Below, in pieces: positions 23,301-36,400 of a stretch of DNA of 64,000 nt. How positions within the stretch are numbered: the stretch's first letter is position 1; every line of letters begins with the position of its first letter. Source of the DNA: Pachypanchax playfairii (Eukaryota > Chordata > Actinopteri > Cyprinodontiformes > Aplocheilidae); assembly GCA_006937955.1 (NCBI GenBank), contig SSNP01000106.1, positions 693,285 through 757,284 on the forward strand, read 5' to 3'. The position numbers were made by a program, and so were the translations under genes. The notes beneath the pieces were generated by a model. That model ran no database searches, was not told the origin of the DNA, and saw only the letters and a list, made by a program, of their open reading frames with translations.

Positions 23301-26300
23301 GGAATATTTAGGAGAGAGGAAATTTCACGACTGGATTTGTTGCACAGGTGGCATCCTATGACAGTTCCACGCTGGAATTCACTGAGCTCCTGAGAGCGGC
23401 CCATTCTTTCACAAATGTCTTGCTTCACAGTCTGCATGCCTGAGTGCTTGACTTTATACACCTGTGGCCAGGCCAAGTGATTAGGACACCTGATTCTGAT
23501 CATTTGAATGGGTGAGCGAATACTTTTGGTAATATAGTGTATTTAGTTATTATCTGATAGTAGAGGTTGTGTTACTCACGCCACATTTTTATGGTAGATG
23601 TAATATGCCACAATCACAAGATTACTGAGGAACTCCCGGAGAAGCATCGATGTGAAAGGAGAGCGAATCTCTGTTAAATTGATCTTTTCTGAAACAACAA
23701 GTCAAAATGTGTAAACGTTTTACATATTTAAGTCAGATTAAGACGGTGGAGATGTTGAACTGTGGCGTCTTTCACCTGTGATGAAACGGTCGATCTGTTT
23801 CAGAGTGATGCCGTGACGATGGACGTTACAGTCTTTAAGCAGGCGCCAGAACTGCAGGCGGGACAACCTGAAGGTGTTATCTGGAGTGTGGGAACAACCG
23901 AGCCGGCTGTAGAAACTGTAAATGAGCCTCAGCTGTACGTCTTCTCTCAGTAACACACACTCCACCTGTTAGACACCAGCTACAGCATCACAGAGAGAAC
24001 GACAGGTTGCACTGTGAAAATAAAAGCTCACCTGTTCGCGCTCCGTTTCATGATTCCTCTCGGGCATTTTTTCCCAAAGACAGTCAATGTTTAGAGCCAT
24101 GCACGACCCTTTTATGGATGCATCTATCTCCGTCACAGGAAGTACACCCGCAGTAAACGTCACTATCTTTGGAATAACTTTTTTGAAAAATGTCTAATCT
24201 GTTCTTACCAAGAGGTGTCAGAAATCTGATTCCAGTTAAACCTGGTAGCATCATCTGATCATCCACAAACTCTCCTTCAAATACCTGCCCATCCTTAGAG
24301 GTATATTTACCCTAAAAACATACAACACACAATTTTAGAATGTAATAACAGACAACGTATTACAGTGTAAAAGCTTGTCCAGGTCTGAGGGCAGTTGTAA
24401 GTTTTGTATCTCCCCCGCTCACATTTTTTTTAAAGTTATCTTAAAATAAAGTCCTGAAATAAACCTGGAGAGGATTAAAGGTTCTAAATCTTGAAACTTA
24501 TATTTATAAACAGGAATTCTGGTGAAGTCTGTCAGCAACCAAATGAAATTCCTCCTGCACCACGTCAAACAATCGTCCCTGAAAAAGTGATTTTCGTGAG
24601 AAATTACTGAGCTAATAATGAGATCAATGTCAATCTGATTGCTAAAGGTGTTTTCATGGTCAATAAATATGATAACATAGAAACAACAAAGGCAAGCCTG
24701 TTATATTTGGTGTAAATCACAATATGGGGGAACTGAGGTGCTTGATGGAGGTCTGCACTCAGCAGTGACTTCTAGTTTTCATTGATGCATCTTCCAGTGC
24801 TGTCTCTGTCTGACCTGTCCATGTTTTTTGTTGTTCCTCCACTCTCCTTGGTAGATTGCACCAGCAGCATAGTAAAAGGTTCCTCGTCCGTGCCTCTGTC
24901 CCTTATAGAAATCCCCCTCGTACTGATTGTTCTGGGAATACTGGGATCCAGTTACTCGCTTCAAGTTCCAGACGTGTTTGCCAAAACCATGCTGGCAAAA
25001 AACAGTAGAGCTTATTAGATTAACAAAATGTATATTGTTATTTATACTGTTTTAAAATGATGACGGCAGCCTTGAAATAAGATAAAACTGTGTTTGTGCT
25101 TTTCATACCTGGAGTCCACGTTCCCATTTCCCAGAATACCACTGTCCTGCTTTCACCCAACTCATCGTGCCGTCTCCGTGTCTCATATTGTTCTTCCATT
25201 CACCAGAGTAAATGTTACCAGAGGGGTAGCTGCTCAGAAACAGATGTTAGCTCTGAGCGTTTGAAGTGCAAAACAAGCTGAAAACACATAGTTGTGCATA
25301 TTTGATACAGACCGTCTTTCTCCAGAACCTTCTCTGTTGTTCATCACCCAGTCTCCTTTGTACCAAGAGGTCTCCTCCTCATTATAATACACTGTACCCT
25401 AAAGAGACATTATTTATTTAAATAAATGCATGCATTAACATTAAGGATACATGAGAAAAGGGAGTGGACCGCACCTTTCCGTGGATCCTGCCCTGATGCC
25501 ACTCTCCTGAGTAAGATGCACCTTGTTTGGAACATTTATAGGTTCCCATTCCGTGTTGTTTTCCTCTGTAAACTTCACCTGTATAGGTGCTGCCATCTGG
25601 CCAGGTGTAGGTACCCTGTCCCGCAGGTATATTGCACATAAATCCTCCCTGTCAGATGAGACAATTAAACTTTGTAACAACACTTTTTTTTATCTTGGAA
25701 TATTTTTAAACAGATGACTGTGTGGAACCATAATTAGACACGGTTAGATTAAAAATGACTTCTTCAGTTTTTTGGATGAAAAAATAATTGATCTTTAGAT
25801 GTAGCTGACCTCATATTTAATTCCATTTGCCAGCGTGAAGATGCCGTGTCCGTCCATAAGTCCTGCAGAAAACATTCCCTTCAGAAAAAGGAGACTATTT
25901 ATTGAAACATTTTTTAAAATATAAAATTTAGTACATTTTTATGTTGCAAAGCAAGTAAATTCATCAATGTATTTTGAATCTTTTAGTTAGTGCATGATTG
26001 TACCTTGTACACATGTCCTCCTTCAAATGAAGCCGCACCTTCTCCATGAAACTTCTCTTCACTAGTTTCACCATCGTACCTTCAGTAATCCAGAGACACA
26101 GTTATTTACACTCAGCAAAAAGTTTGTTTCTTTAATATTTTCTCCAAATTACTGACACTACCTTAGAACTTTCAAATAAATAAGTGCGGGGAATTCGTGG
26201 ACGTCTTCGTTATCCTGCTGCAGGAGTTTAACTCCATCCATTTCCACTGGATCTAACACGCTTTTATTTTTAATTTGAGAATTTGAAAGACCACTTCCGG

Positions 26301-26343
26301 ATTTTTTTCGCATATCCTCCATTGTTTTTTCACTGCTCTGCAT
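20400..26343 (-). CDS. RSPH10B: RSPH10B, radial spoke head MORN-repeat protein (17 exons)
   Basis: RSPH10B is a radial spoke component of motile-cilium and sperm axonemes (family knowledge). Exons in transcript order: 26343-26162, 26079-26004, 25878-25810, 25648-25475, 25398-25313, 25232-25109, 24991-24815, 24311-24209, 24162-24032, 23965-23776, 23688-23580, 22145-22066, 21595-21444, 21355-21251, 21160-21038, 20825-20750, 20599-20400. They join in phase to about 718 codons. The N-terminal half holds MORN repeats of the form Y-x-G-x-W/F-x-x-G-x-x-H-G-x-G (TYTGEVYRGKQHGMGTY, SYSGEWHQGRIHGKG, YEGDFYKGQRHGRGTFYY). The C-terminal part is helical (TFLEFFEVL-like, then a charged tail ending in TAG). 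The exon ending at 21251 needs a GC donor. The C-terminal exons are less certain than the rest. It is shorter than the human protein (about 870). Confidence 0.9.
22290..23539 (-). mobile_element. Tc1-like transposon, second family, decayed
   Basis: The ends CACTATATTACCAAAAG and its inverse are flanked by TA at 22288-22289 and 23540-23541. The length is about 1,250 bp. The element lies in the RSPH10B intron between the exons at 23580 and 22145, in the same orientation as the host gene. Its family differs from the element at 2835. The transposase has three in-frame stops, so it is dead or mobile only in trans. Confidence 0.92.
22360..23503 (-). pseudogene. Tc1-like transposase pseudogene
   Basis: The reading frame runs from MGRSQELSEFQRGTVIG through a helix-turn-helix (REISSLLNIPQSTVSSIITK), then hits two stops close together near 23230-23270. 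It is open again for 238 codons with the catalytic landmarks VLWSDESRFSIW, LFQHDCAPVYKA and SPDLNPIEHLWDELERR. A third stop near 22478 precedes the family C-terminus (KIPINTLLNLVDSLP). One of the first two stops is TGA where related proteins have an arginine, consistent with CpG decay. Family length is otherwise preserved. Confidence 0.88.
24545..24770 (-). repeat. Interspersed repeat, copy 1 (shared with 61745-61930)
   Basis: Read on the minus strand, this intronic stretch contains 'agcacctcagttcccccata' followed by 'ttgtgatttaca', and ends near 'attgatctcattattag'. The same order of words recurs on the plus strand at about 61745-61930. The repeat family was not identified. Confidence 0.6.
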
Positions 26344-27587
26344 TTTAATGTGCCCTGGACGGTTATTTACGTGTAATTTTGACGATTAAGTGTGTTCATC
26401 TCCATGGCAACGCTGAGAGAAACAACTACGGAAACCTCGTGGACTCAAAAAGCACATTCGGGTAAACAGCTAACAACTAAAAAAAAAGCACTAGAAATGA
26501 TTAATCAAAAAAAGGAAGTTATTAGTCGTAATTTGAGGTTTTAAGCTGTTTAAAAAATTTTTTTTTAAAAATAAATCATATCAAATATATACCAATAAAT
26601 CTGGAAATTCAATGCAAAATTCTGAAGTTTGATGATGTGAAAATGTTAACTAAAATACAAATTTTGTTACACATTCTTGAGTGCTATTTTAATGAGAAAA
26701 CTTTTATCAAATAAAAATTCAAGAATATATCAAGAAAATATGATAAAAAAAAATCGAAGAATAAACCCTCAACATAATGTATAGAGGAGGATTGAAAAGT
26801 TAACATTTTATAATGTATTTATTGTTAAATATACATGAAAAAAAAAAAGATTGGCATCTGTCCATTAGAGAAAGAGAACCTCCAAAATGTAACTGAAATA
26901 AGTTGAAAATAACAAAAGCAATAGCTTTTCTTCACAAAAGATTAACCAATGAAAAACAGGCATTGATTTTAAATTAGCATCCCAGATGTTTTCAATATTG
27001 TAATCAGTCAGTTTACTTATTTAAACGTCACCACTGTGTTTTCCTTGTTGCATTCGCTAATTATTCAACAAATCTATCAAAGCCAATGACGTGGAATTTA
27101 TTTTCCCTGAATCCATATTGCTGTTCACAGTATCTGGTGTTTGGCAGTGAAATCATTTAACTTATTCACAAAATTTTTGAGATTAACAGTGACAACAAGA
27201 ACAAAATACTGGATTGTTCTGAAGTGGCTTTTTGTATGAGCCCTGATCTAAATCCTGATGAGCATCTGTGGAAGGAGCTGGTGGAAAAACCCAAACTGTA
27301 TTTTAGATTATTTGTTCAGAACCCAAAATTCTCTCAATAAATTTCCTACCCTGTTAAAATTCAACACAACAGAACACAGTGTATATTGTTTTATTTCTCA
27401 TTTATTAGTAATTAAAACAAATATATACACAGTATGTAAAACTCTGATAAAACCAGAATGTATTAAACAAACATAGTGGGTATAAAGTATGTAAGCAATA
27501 CACACATCAGTGGAGTGTTTGCTGATAGAAGTAAAACAGAGTGAAGGCACATTCTGGACCTAACGAGTCAATCCTTCTGTTCCAGAA
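26344..27587. other. RSPH10B upstream / PMS2 downstream spacer with Tc1 relic
   Basis: This 1.2-kb AT-rich spacer separates RSPH10B from PMS2. Around 27140-27300 a plus-strand remnant of a Tc1-like transposase C-terminus is readable (SPDLNPDEHLWKELVEKPKL) with frameshifts around it. TTTATT at about 27391, on the plus strand, is a candidate AATAAA for PMS2 on the minus strand. Nothing else is recognisable. Confidence 0.6.
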
Positions 27588-30500
27588 TCAGTCCAGTGAG
27601 ATGATGTTCAGATTGACCAGATGTCTCATTGTGGGCCTGCCATGAGGACAGTTCCATGGATGCTCAATCTCCCCCATGTGAACTACAAGTTTCTTCATCT
27701 CACTGATGCTCAGAGCGGTGCCAATCATCACCTGAAGATGGAAAAATATAGCAAAGCCTCATGATTTGATTATAAAACATCTGTGTGCCCAAGCGTGCAC
27801 TGAGTTGCTCTTGTTTCCAGCTGTTTTCACTGTTATAATTTTAATAATGAACTTAATGCACATGGAGCAACAACTTCTAACTCTGAACTTGTTTAAAATA
27901 AAAACTGAAAACGAGTTTATTATTGATATAAACTCACTGATTTCCGACAGGCTCTGGAGGCAAACATCTGCCTGACTCTGGACGGGCGGCACATGACACC
28001 CGGGCTGTCGCTCAACATGAAGATAAGCTCTTCGATGTCAGCTGGGCCGAAGGTCCAGTTCTTACTGGTGGGCAATGAGACCAGCTTGACTCTCTCCATC
28101 ACCGGAGCTGCAGTGACAGATGAGAAGTTAGAATTTACCCCAAAACATTAGAAATAATCTCTGGTCATTAACGATCATAAAATAGTCATACCGTCTTCAT
28201 CGATCAGAAATTCAAAGCCATTTTTTCGGAAAATCTCAATGTTTTCTATGAGCACAGACTCACTGACTGCAGTGAGTTGAAGTTTCTTTGGGCTGTAAAG
28301 AAAAACAACACAAATAAATCTGATTATAGAAGCAGGACGCTGAACGTTCAGATGTATAGTTCAGTCGAGACGTTTGAATTCATACATGATAAGTTTCTGT
28401 CCTTGAAGCACAGTGTGCTGCTGCAACATCTCAAAGTTGTATTTCTCATCCGTGGCATGCTGGTCAATGATGAAGATGTCTGAATTCAGCTTGGCGATGA
28501 TGAAGCCCAAGTTAAACTGACCGATGATCTCCATGTCCTTAAACATTTCTTTACTGGAAGATAAAATAATAAATATTTTATAATAAACTCCAGGCCCCAT
28601 CTAGAGTAAGTCTTGGCTACGTGGGTAGAATCTTACCTGATCTCCTTCCTAAGCTCGTCCTCTGCGCTTTGGTTTTCTCCAGGGCTGATTTTGGCCCTGA
28701 AGCGTCTGTATTGCAGCTCCTCGCTGGCTCTCTGGTTCCGCTGCTCCTTCAGCCTCCTCATGCTCGCTGCCAGCTTTTGCAGAGAGAACTGTAAATGCAG
28801 CGTCTTCTTCTGAAAACAGATTGGGGCATCCACCTTCGAGGAAGTTGTATCAAAGCAGTTGGATAAAGTATCAGACTGATGTTTTACAGTGTAGTCAGGA
28901 TTCTCTGTTTTGGCTCTTTTGGCTTCTGGACTAATTATGAAGTCCTCGTTAGATGAGCATGCTTCAGTCTGTAACTCTGGTTCTTCAGGAACAGGTGGAC
29001 TGATGTGTGTGGATATAAGTGGCTCATCTTTTACACAGGAACTATCAACAACCAGTTTAGGAGGCTGAAATGCATGTCCAGAACACTCAGAATCTGTTAT
29101 TGACATTGTAAAGTCAAAACTGGACACGGTGCCGTCTTTGTCACTGCACGACGTCCCATTATACCTAAACGTGTCCAGCACAGACCTTCCTGCTGGAGAG
29201 GATTTAGATCCCTCTCTTGTGGCTTTTAAAGGAGACGTGGTGCTTTCGCTGCAGACAGGCTTTGCAGGATCCTTAAAAAAACACTGCAAGGTTTTCTGAG
29301 TCGGGCCACTGTTGGATGCTTTGTTCGATTTGTTCCCAGAAACGCTGGTGCTGCTGTGATTTGAGAAAGCGGCTTTGAGGGCGGCCAGGTTCATGGACGA
29401 CTTTGGACTTGGACTCAAGTTCTCTCCAGGTTCTCTCGAGGTTTCATGAGACAGGGAAACTTCTTTGGATGCAGATGATGCAACTAGAGGCAAACAGAAA
29501 AACAAAGGTACAAAATTAAGGTGGGATAATCAGTCATTTCATGTCTAAAAGATATATTATAAAAAATGTTCATCTTTTCAAGTCATGAGTTGAAGGTACT
29601 CCTAGAGATTTCACAGCTGGTGAATGAAGCTTTTACAGACTCTGATTCTTTTTATTATATTGGCACAGCATCTCAATGTAAAGAGGCTAAACTGTTTTTC
29701 TTTGTTTTTCTTCTGTCTTTCCTTAAAATACTCTTCCAGGAGGGAAGTGAGACTCTGATGACTTGCTTAGTCATCTTCATCACACACACTGCTGGATTCT
29801 CTTGTCACTGACATTACAGTCACCATACCAATAAGTGAAGAAGCTGGTCATTAGTGTCCTAGTAAAAGATGGTGAGAGATGTTTGAGGGAGTTTTTGCAC
29901 GATTAAGTCCTCTAAGAAAGATTCTCAGTGATGTGGACACTTTGTGATTTTGTGTGGTCGACCCTCTTCACAGGGGAGCTGTTACTGTACAACAGCCTTT
30001 TCTTTTTCCCAACATCAATTCTCTAGTTTTGCTAACATTAACACTCACTCACAGCTCACTAGCTGTTCCACCTCAGTTCTCTAAGATGTTCATTATCACT
30101 AAGGAGCCTCATCACTCTTGTTTCATCAGTAAATTTGACAAATAGGTTTGTGCAGAATTTCGCAGGTAAACAGAGTGAAGGGAAAAGGACTGAATACACA
30201 TCCTTGTGGGACCCCTGTGCTCAGCAGGATGGAAGGTGTCTACCAACTAAAACAACATGCGCTCATCCTAACAGGAAGTCCAAAATCCTGCTACAGAGGG
30301 AATTTTTAACCGGTTGACACAATAAGCAAACGGAAGGGGGTCCAGAGAAGGATTGTAGTAATCCACAAAATATGCTGGAATTAAAAAAAAAAGTTATATG
30401 AGAATTGTGTAATTATATATTCTTACTGGTTCTGGGTGTATAGTTCAAGCTGATTTTATTGACTCCAGATTCATACATATTGATGAGAGAAGTCTTTAGA

Positions 30501-32759
30501 ATAGCCAGCAAAAGTTTTTCCTCCTGAAGTAAAATCTGTCGTTTGTCTGGGGTAACATTCACATCCACAGAGTCTGAAAATATGAAACCAAAACAAAGAC
30601 AAGAGTTGAGAAAAATCAAGTGTTTTCCAGAATCAACTCTGATTATTAATTCCAACTCTCTCACCTGAAGCAACAGTTATGTTTAAGGCAACAAATGGAT
30701 ACTGATGTCTGTTATACATGTGATAAACTTCATTCACAACTTTGATGACCTGCAAAAGAGAAGTAAGGAACACCAGGAGGAGAATAAAAACAAGCCTAAA
30801 TAAACTGAAGTTAACATGAATTACCTTCAGGGGGTCACAAGGTCGGTTGTTAATGAAAAAAAACTGCCTGTCTGTGGCACTTCGCCCGATTCCGTGGTCC
30901 CCCCTAGACACGAAACCCACGATTCTGCCAAGAGAGATTTTATTTAAAGAGAACAACAACTAAAATTCTTCTTAGACAAACATCAGGCTTTTATATATTT
31001 ACTCACGTAAATAGCTGATTCTGCAAATCAGCATCTTTAAGTCCATATTCCTCAGTGATATTCTCTGTAGGAGACACTTGCTGAAAAGGTATAAGACTCT
31101 GAAGCTGCAGGACAGAAAATCACAGAACAGTTTGTAAACATATTTATACCTCAGCAGCTTAAAAATCACGTAGAAAACTGGAAACACACCTGTTTTGGTC
31201 CGAATATGGCTCCAATATTGTCTCTCATACTCTGGCTGCCACTGGTGCTGAGGACGGTGCTCCTCTTCCCCTGCCCATTTTGATTGGAGCAGGTGATTCG
31301 CACACCTGTGGAGATGATGCAGTAGGCCTGCAGCACATGCATCATCTTTGTATATTCCTGAAAACAGATTAATAACAAATTAGACTGGTTATATTTCAAT
31401 AACAGACTTTTGTTTCTTTTATGAGGATTAAAGAAAAAACAATAAATCTAAAAAAACATTAAAATGTCAATATTTATGTCAGATCCTTTCATGTCTGACC
31501 TTCTTAATGTTACGTTGGAACTCCTTGTGTCGGACAGGTAGAGTGTAGAAGAGCTGCTGCAAGGTCACTGTGGTGCCTTGCTGCCTGGGATGAGGGGACC
31601 TCAGCATTAGGTGACCTTTATGGTCAAACACCAGCTTGGTGCCCACCTGGCTGGACTCGTGGCATGTGATCACACTCAGGTCACTGCAACCAGATGTTTA
31701 AACAACATTTAGCTGATGAACTGATAAATAATATTAGGCTAATGTTCTGAATTGTTTACCTCAGAGCACATAAAGAGCTGAGAGCTTCACCTCGGAAGCC
31801 AAATGTTTCCACGCGGATGAGATCAGAGAAATCCCTGAGCTTCGACGTGTGATGCTTCAGTGCTTTGGAAAAGACAGAAAAGATGTCACACACAAAAAAA
31901 AAGGTGAAAAGGTGAAGAAAACTTGAACGCAAACACTTACTTAGTCCCTCAAAGTTCACCTCTTCAACACCTTTACCGTTGTCTGATACTTCTACTTGTT
32001 CCACGCCACATTCCTTCAGCTTGACATCTAGAACATGCACAGGCAACATTAACATTGTGCAATGACACTCCATAGATATGCATATTTGAGACATTCTTAC
32101 TGGAAATCTGCACATCCTGATTTATCCTGATTTATGCTGAAAATTGGCTACTTGGCACAAATTTAATATTTATTGATATGATAAATAATAACTTAAATAA
32201 TAACTTACACATTGCATTTCAAAAGCACTATTAATGACTTATTTATATATTTTTTAAGAATCAAACTTGAAATGTTAAAGCTTCGTATCTTTTTGCTTAC
32301 CAATGTTGGTGGCTCCAGCATCAATGCTGTTCTCCACCAACTCTTTGACAGCAGTGGCCAAACTCAGCACCACTTGTCCTGAGCAGATCTGATGCACTGA
32401 GTGTTTGTCAATGGCCCTGATCGCTCCAGCAGGTTCAGATGTGCTGAGATGAAGATATATATTGCAGCTTTAGACGTTTATTTAGTGCAAAGATTATACA
32501 GTCACAATTTTTAGATTCTAACAGTATTAATATCAATTGAAATGGATAGCGTTAACATTATTATTAGTAAACACTTTGCATTAAGACGTGGCTTTTTTAG
32601 TATAACAGGTTCCGGGATCAAATCAAGAGTTTACGTCATGAATTTGAATATGCTGCACATTTGCGTGGGTAAGAAAACATATGAACAGATAAATATATCA
32701 AAACAAGTTTAATTAATAAAAAATAAAAAGTTATTGCTAGCTTACCAAACATCTGACAT
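27588..32759 (-). CDS. PMS2: PMS2, MutL-type mismatch repair endonuclease (15 exons)
   Basis: PMS2 pairs with MLH1 as MutLalpha and nicks the daughter strand during mismatch repair (family knowledge). Exons in transcript order: 32759-32746, 32443-32301, 32027-31941, 31862-31760, 31683-31500, 31357-31190, 31104-31007, 30924-30825, 30749-30665, 30573-30427, 29483-28637, 28553-28386, 28292-28192, 28107-27938, 27731-27588. They give 853 codons including TGA (human 862 aa), and the exon number equals the human gene. GHKL ATPase motifs are ELVENSIDAGAT, EVSDNGKGV and ETFGFRGEALSSL, in exons 2-4. The endonuclease motif DQHA-X2-E-X4-E reads DQHATDEKYNFE in exon 12. The late metal-binding segments are ASRACRKSVMIGTALS and HPWNCPHGRPTMRHL. 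All catalytic landmarks look intact. The start is the only ATG compatible with the short first exon. Confidence 0.96.
29700..30320 (-). repeat. Decayed LINE reverse-transcriptase fragment, PMS2 intron 10
   Basis: On the minus strand, GVPQGCVFSPF at about 30170-30210 matches the conserved GVPQGCVLSPLLF block of LINE reverse transcriptases. A broken stretch follows where the FADD motif should lie. Stops interrupt it throughout. It is probably of the L2/Rex type. Confidence 0.55.
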
Positions 32760-33492
32760 CTTCAAATGATGTCCAATGAATTAACACTGGCAGCTTAATT
32801 AAATGTCGCTAGTTTGTTTACACTGACTCCCCGCTCCTCGACATCATGAACAGAGGCTGTCCCGCCTGGTTTGCGCAACTTGTTCGAGAGCAATACCTAT
32901 GCGCACAACATGCGCAGTTGATTCGAACACGCACTGAAACTGTATGAGTGTAAAAAAAACAAGAAAGAAATTAAAACTCTATAATAATTAGTAAGAAAAA
33001 TATAAAACGATACATACGTGTTATAATGTACATCTTGTTGCCAAAATTTGTGAAGAATTTCATCACCTGGAAATTTACGGATTTAGGGAGCGAGTGCAAT
33101 TTTCTCATATTGTAAAAAACGAAAACAATATCTTGCTGAATAGTTAATGTCAGTGATTTAAAATCAAACATAGATAGTTATTTTTTAGAAATGGAATATA
33201 TATTTATCCATTAGTTTTTAAATGTGATTTGTAATGTAATTATTATTGTAATACTTATAATGACATACGGTTTTTTTGCAGTTCACATATTATACGATGG
33301 TCCCTCGCGTCAGGCTATTCTTGAAACATGGCCGACAGTTGACTTTACCACAGATCACTGCAGGTGTAGTTGTTCTCATGTACATGAAATGTCAGAGTTT
33401 GTTAATCGGACGTGTTTCACAGTTGACATGGGGTAGCTGTTGTAAACTTTTAAAGTGACTTTTTCTGTCTAAGGAAATTATTGTCATTGAAA
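32760..33492. promoter_or_regulatory. Shared divergent promoter region, PMS2 and EIF2AK1
   Basis: Only 733 bp separate the two start codons, which point away from each other, so promoter and 5' UTR sequences for both genes must lie here or be shared. No TATA box or AIMP2 exon is visible. A GC-richer patch near 32840-32940 ('ttgcgcaac', 'atgcgcac') is the likeliest PMS2 core promoter. Confidence 0.5.
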
Positions 33493-36400
33493 ATGTACTT
33501 TTCAACACCGGACAACAGTATCGTGTGTTCTGAGGAATGTTCTGGCAGCAGCATGTTGGTCCGCCGCAACCTCACAACCGTCAGGACCCGGGAGGTGGAG
33601 AGGAGGTTGTTAAGCTTAGCTAGCGAAGAGGACGACGACGTTCAGTTTGACAGTAAGCAACTTTAATGTATGTATTTAATTGTTTGTGTTTTCGTAAGAT
33701 TTCTCATACTAAAGGGACTTCGCGCAGTGTTGCACATCTCGCGAGACTAACTTGCAATCTAGTTTGACATGAAATATTTGATCATTTCAATCTAAATTGT
33801 ATAATAAAATTTTCATTCTTTGAGGATTCTCAATTCATCTACGGTTTATTTTTTGGTGGAGTTTATTCACTTCCTTAACACCAGGAACGACCAGTTAAAT
33901 AAACTGTTTGCTAGAACCTGATTTCTGCATTGATTATTTTCAGCTAAAAAATGTGAAAACTGCTCAGAAAACATTGTTTTTAACTGAATAAAACAAACAA
34001 TCCAAACGGACCCTAATGAATAAATAAATAAGCGGATCGTCTAGATTTAAGGCAGTTTTTTTAGCTTTATATTGGCCATCCCAGCTAATGATTCAAAGCT
34101 GTATAAAATAAAAAATATGAACTTTTAAAAAATGTTGGATTTGTGTCTAGATTTTCACTTTTTTGTGTTGCATTTTCTTTTTTTACTCTTACTTACTTTG
34201 TGACATAGTTAAAATGATGAAGTAGTGATTTTTAAATTTGAAAATATAAATATAAAGCTCATGTAAAATATAACATGACATGACAAAACGAGTTGACAGC
34301 TAAAGTATTTTCTTGTAATAATCTGAATTTGTTGCAGTTTTTATTGAGGCTGTGAACATTTTTCTTGCACACATGAGATCTCGTCTTTTATTTCTATTAA
34401 TTCTGACAGAGTGAGCGTCTCTCTTTTTTTTTTTTTTTTAATTTTCTCACTCGATCGTACACATTAGGTGGTAGGGAGGGGGCTGGTCTCCACTGGACAG
34501 AGCAGATAAGCACTGCTTCTGTGCACACTCCCTTATGTATAAACAAGATGCGTTCATTTTATGCGCTGCAGTTGAAGGGGAATAATCGTTAGTATAATTC
34601 TGAGAGAGTAACATTGCATCAGAAGGGTTTTTTTTATTTATAAAGGAATATGGACGTAGGAGAAAGAAACATAGTTGAAATGATAGCTAAAGTCATTGAA
34701 GAAGGTAAGATGCAGAACATAAAAAGTGCTAAAATATTATAAACACTAACGTAGTGTTTGATGTTTTTAAAATTTACAGACATTTTTTTTTCTTATTGTG
34801 TGTTTTTCTTATTTTTATCTTCAGCTTCTGATACAGACAATAACCGAGAGGTCCTGATGGCTGGTAGGCATTACCCATCAATCCAAGAGTTTGCCTCAGC
34901 TATTCCTAACCACCTGCTTTTGGGGTCACTGCTTGAGCACCTGTGCTGCGTTTACGAGAGCAATCCCACCCGCTCACGGATGCTCTTTAAAGGTATTTAC
35001 TCAGAAAAGCACATGTATATGTTGAGTATTCTGTCTCCATGTCATGCTGGGTAAAGTTTTATTTTTTTCCATATCCGTATTTATGTTACTTTCCTGACAG
35101 TAATCGGCCAGCGTTTAGCAGCCATGAACCTGCTCTCACCTTTGGCCATAAGTGATGAATTCAGCACCGTCAGACTCCAGCACAACCGGGCCTTCACTGA
35201 GCTGCTTAATGCTGCAAGCTCCTCCTTGTATCCACAGGTGAACTGTGCTTTTAGAAATGAGCTGATCCAGCTGATTTAATATGTTTTGCAACATTCTAAG
35301 TCTGACTGATTTGCTGGATTCTGCTTTGCAGGGTCAACAGCATTTTGGTACAAACAGTCCTGCTGTGAGGTAAATTAGAGTTTTTAATGTTGCGTTTGTT
35401 CCAGTAATTTTGAAGTAGTTTATAAGAAACTGTTCTGTTTTTCCACAGACCAAAGGAGGGATTATTTCAAGCACAGACGTCACGTTATCTAAGTGAGTTT
35501 GAGGAAATCTGTAGACTTGGGAAAGGATCATATGGAAATGTTTTTAAGGTACTCTGTTTTTACTTATTCCATACATTTTAATTCTCTAAAACTCCCTTGA
35601 TCTGTCAGATTTCAGTCAACATGATTGTGATACATTTGATCATTTTGCAGGTAATGAACAAACTAGATGGACAGTTTTATGCTGTGAAGAAAATTCTCAT
35701 CAAAAAAGTGTCAAAGGAAGACTGCATGAAGGTGAGCTCACTGATATTATTTATGCCCTAATACAGAAATTATTCATTTAAACTAAATCTGGTGTTTTGT
35801 GTGATCTAGGTGCTCAGAGAAGTCAAAGTATTATCCAGCTTGCAGCATGTAAATATTGTGGGTTATCACACTGCTTGGATGGAACATGTTCAGCCAGCAG
35901 CTTGTAAGTACTTGTTATCCTGCAACAAATTTGCTGAACTGAAATAAAAGCTTCGGGAATAATCCCTGTGGTGTGTAACTTTGTGTATAAACTGTGTTGA
36001 TGCAGATCCTGAGTCAAACCTTCCAGCACTGGAATCCCCTGGACAACCAGATGGGTAGGATTCAAGTCACAAACGGCATTTGCACCATTTACTTTTAACC
36101 TGTTCTTTGTCTGCAGTGACACAGATATCTCTGCTCTCTTTCTTTCAGTTATGGTGACAGCCCTGACAACAGCAGCACTGGCTCCTCTATTGTTTTTCAA
36201 AGCCAAAGTCATTCAGAGACAGATGCTAATTTAGGTGCCAGAGGATCTGCATCAGAGACTCAGCCTGTAAACGCTATAGTTCCTACCAAAGACAGCCACG
36301 TGGTGTGTCCGAGAACGATGCGTCGTGTTCCTGAGAATTATATCCCCTGCGTGTTTCTGGGGCAGCAAGAGGCCAGAAAGGGCTCCAAATGTCCCGCCAT

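Noticed and set aside
32760..33492. AIMP2 between PMS2 and EIF2AK1, as in mammals
   Set aside because: The 733-bp gap contains no exon resembling AIMP2 on either strand.
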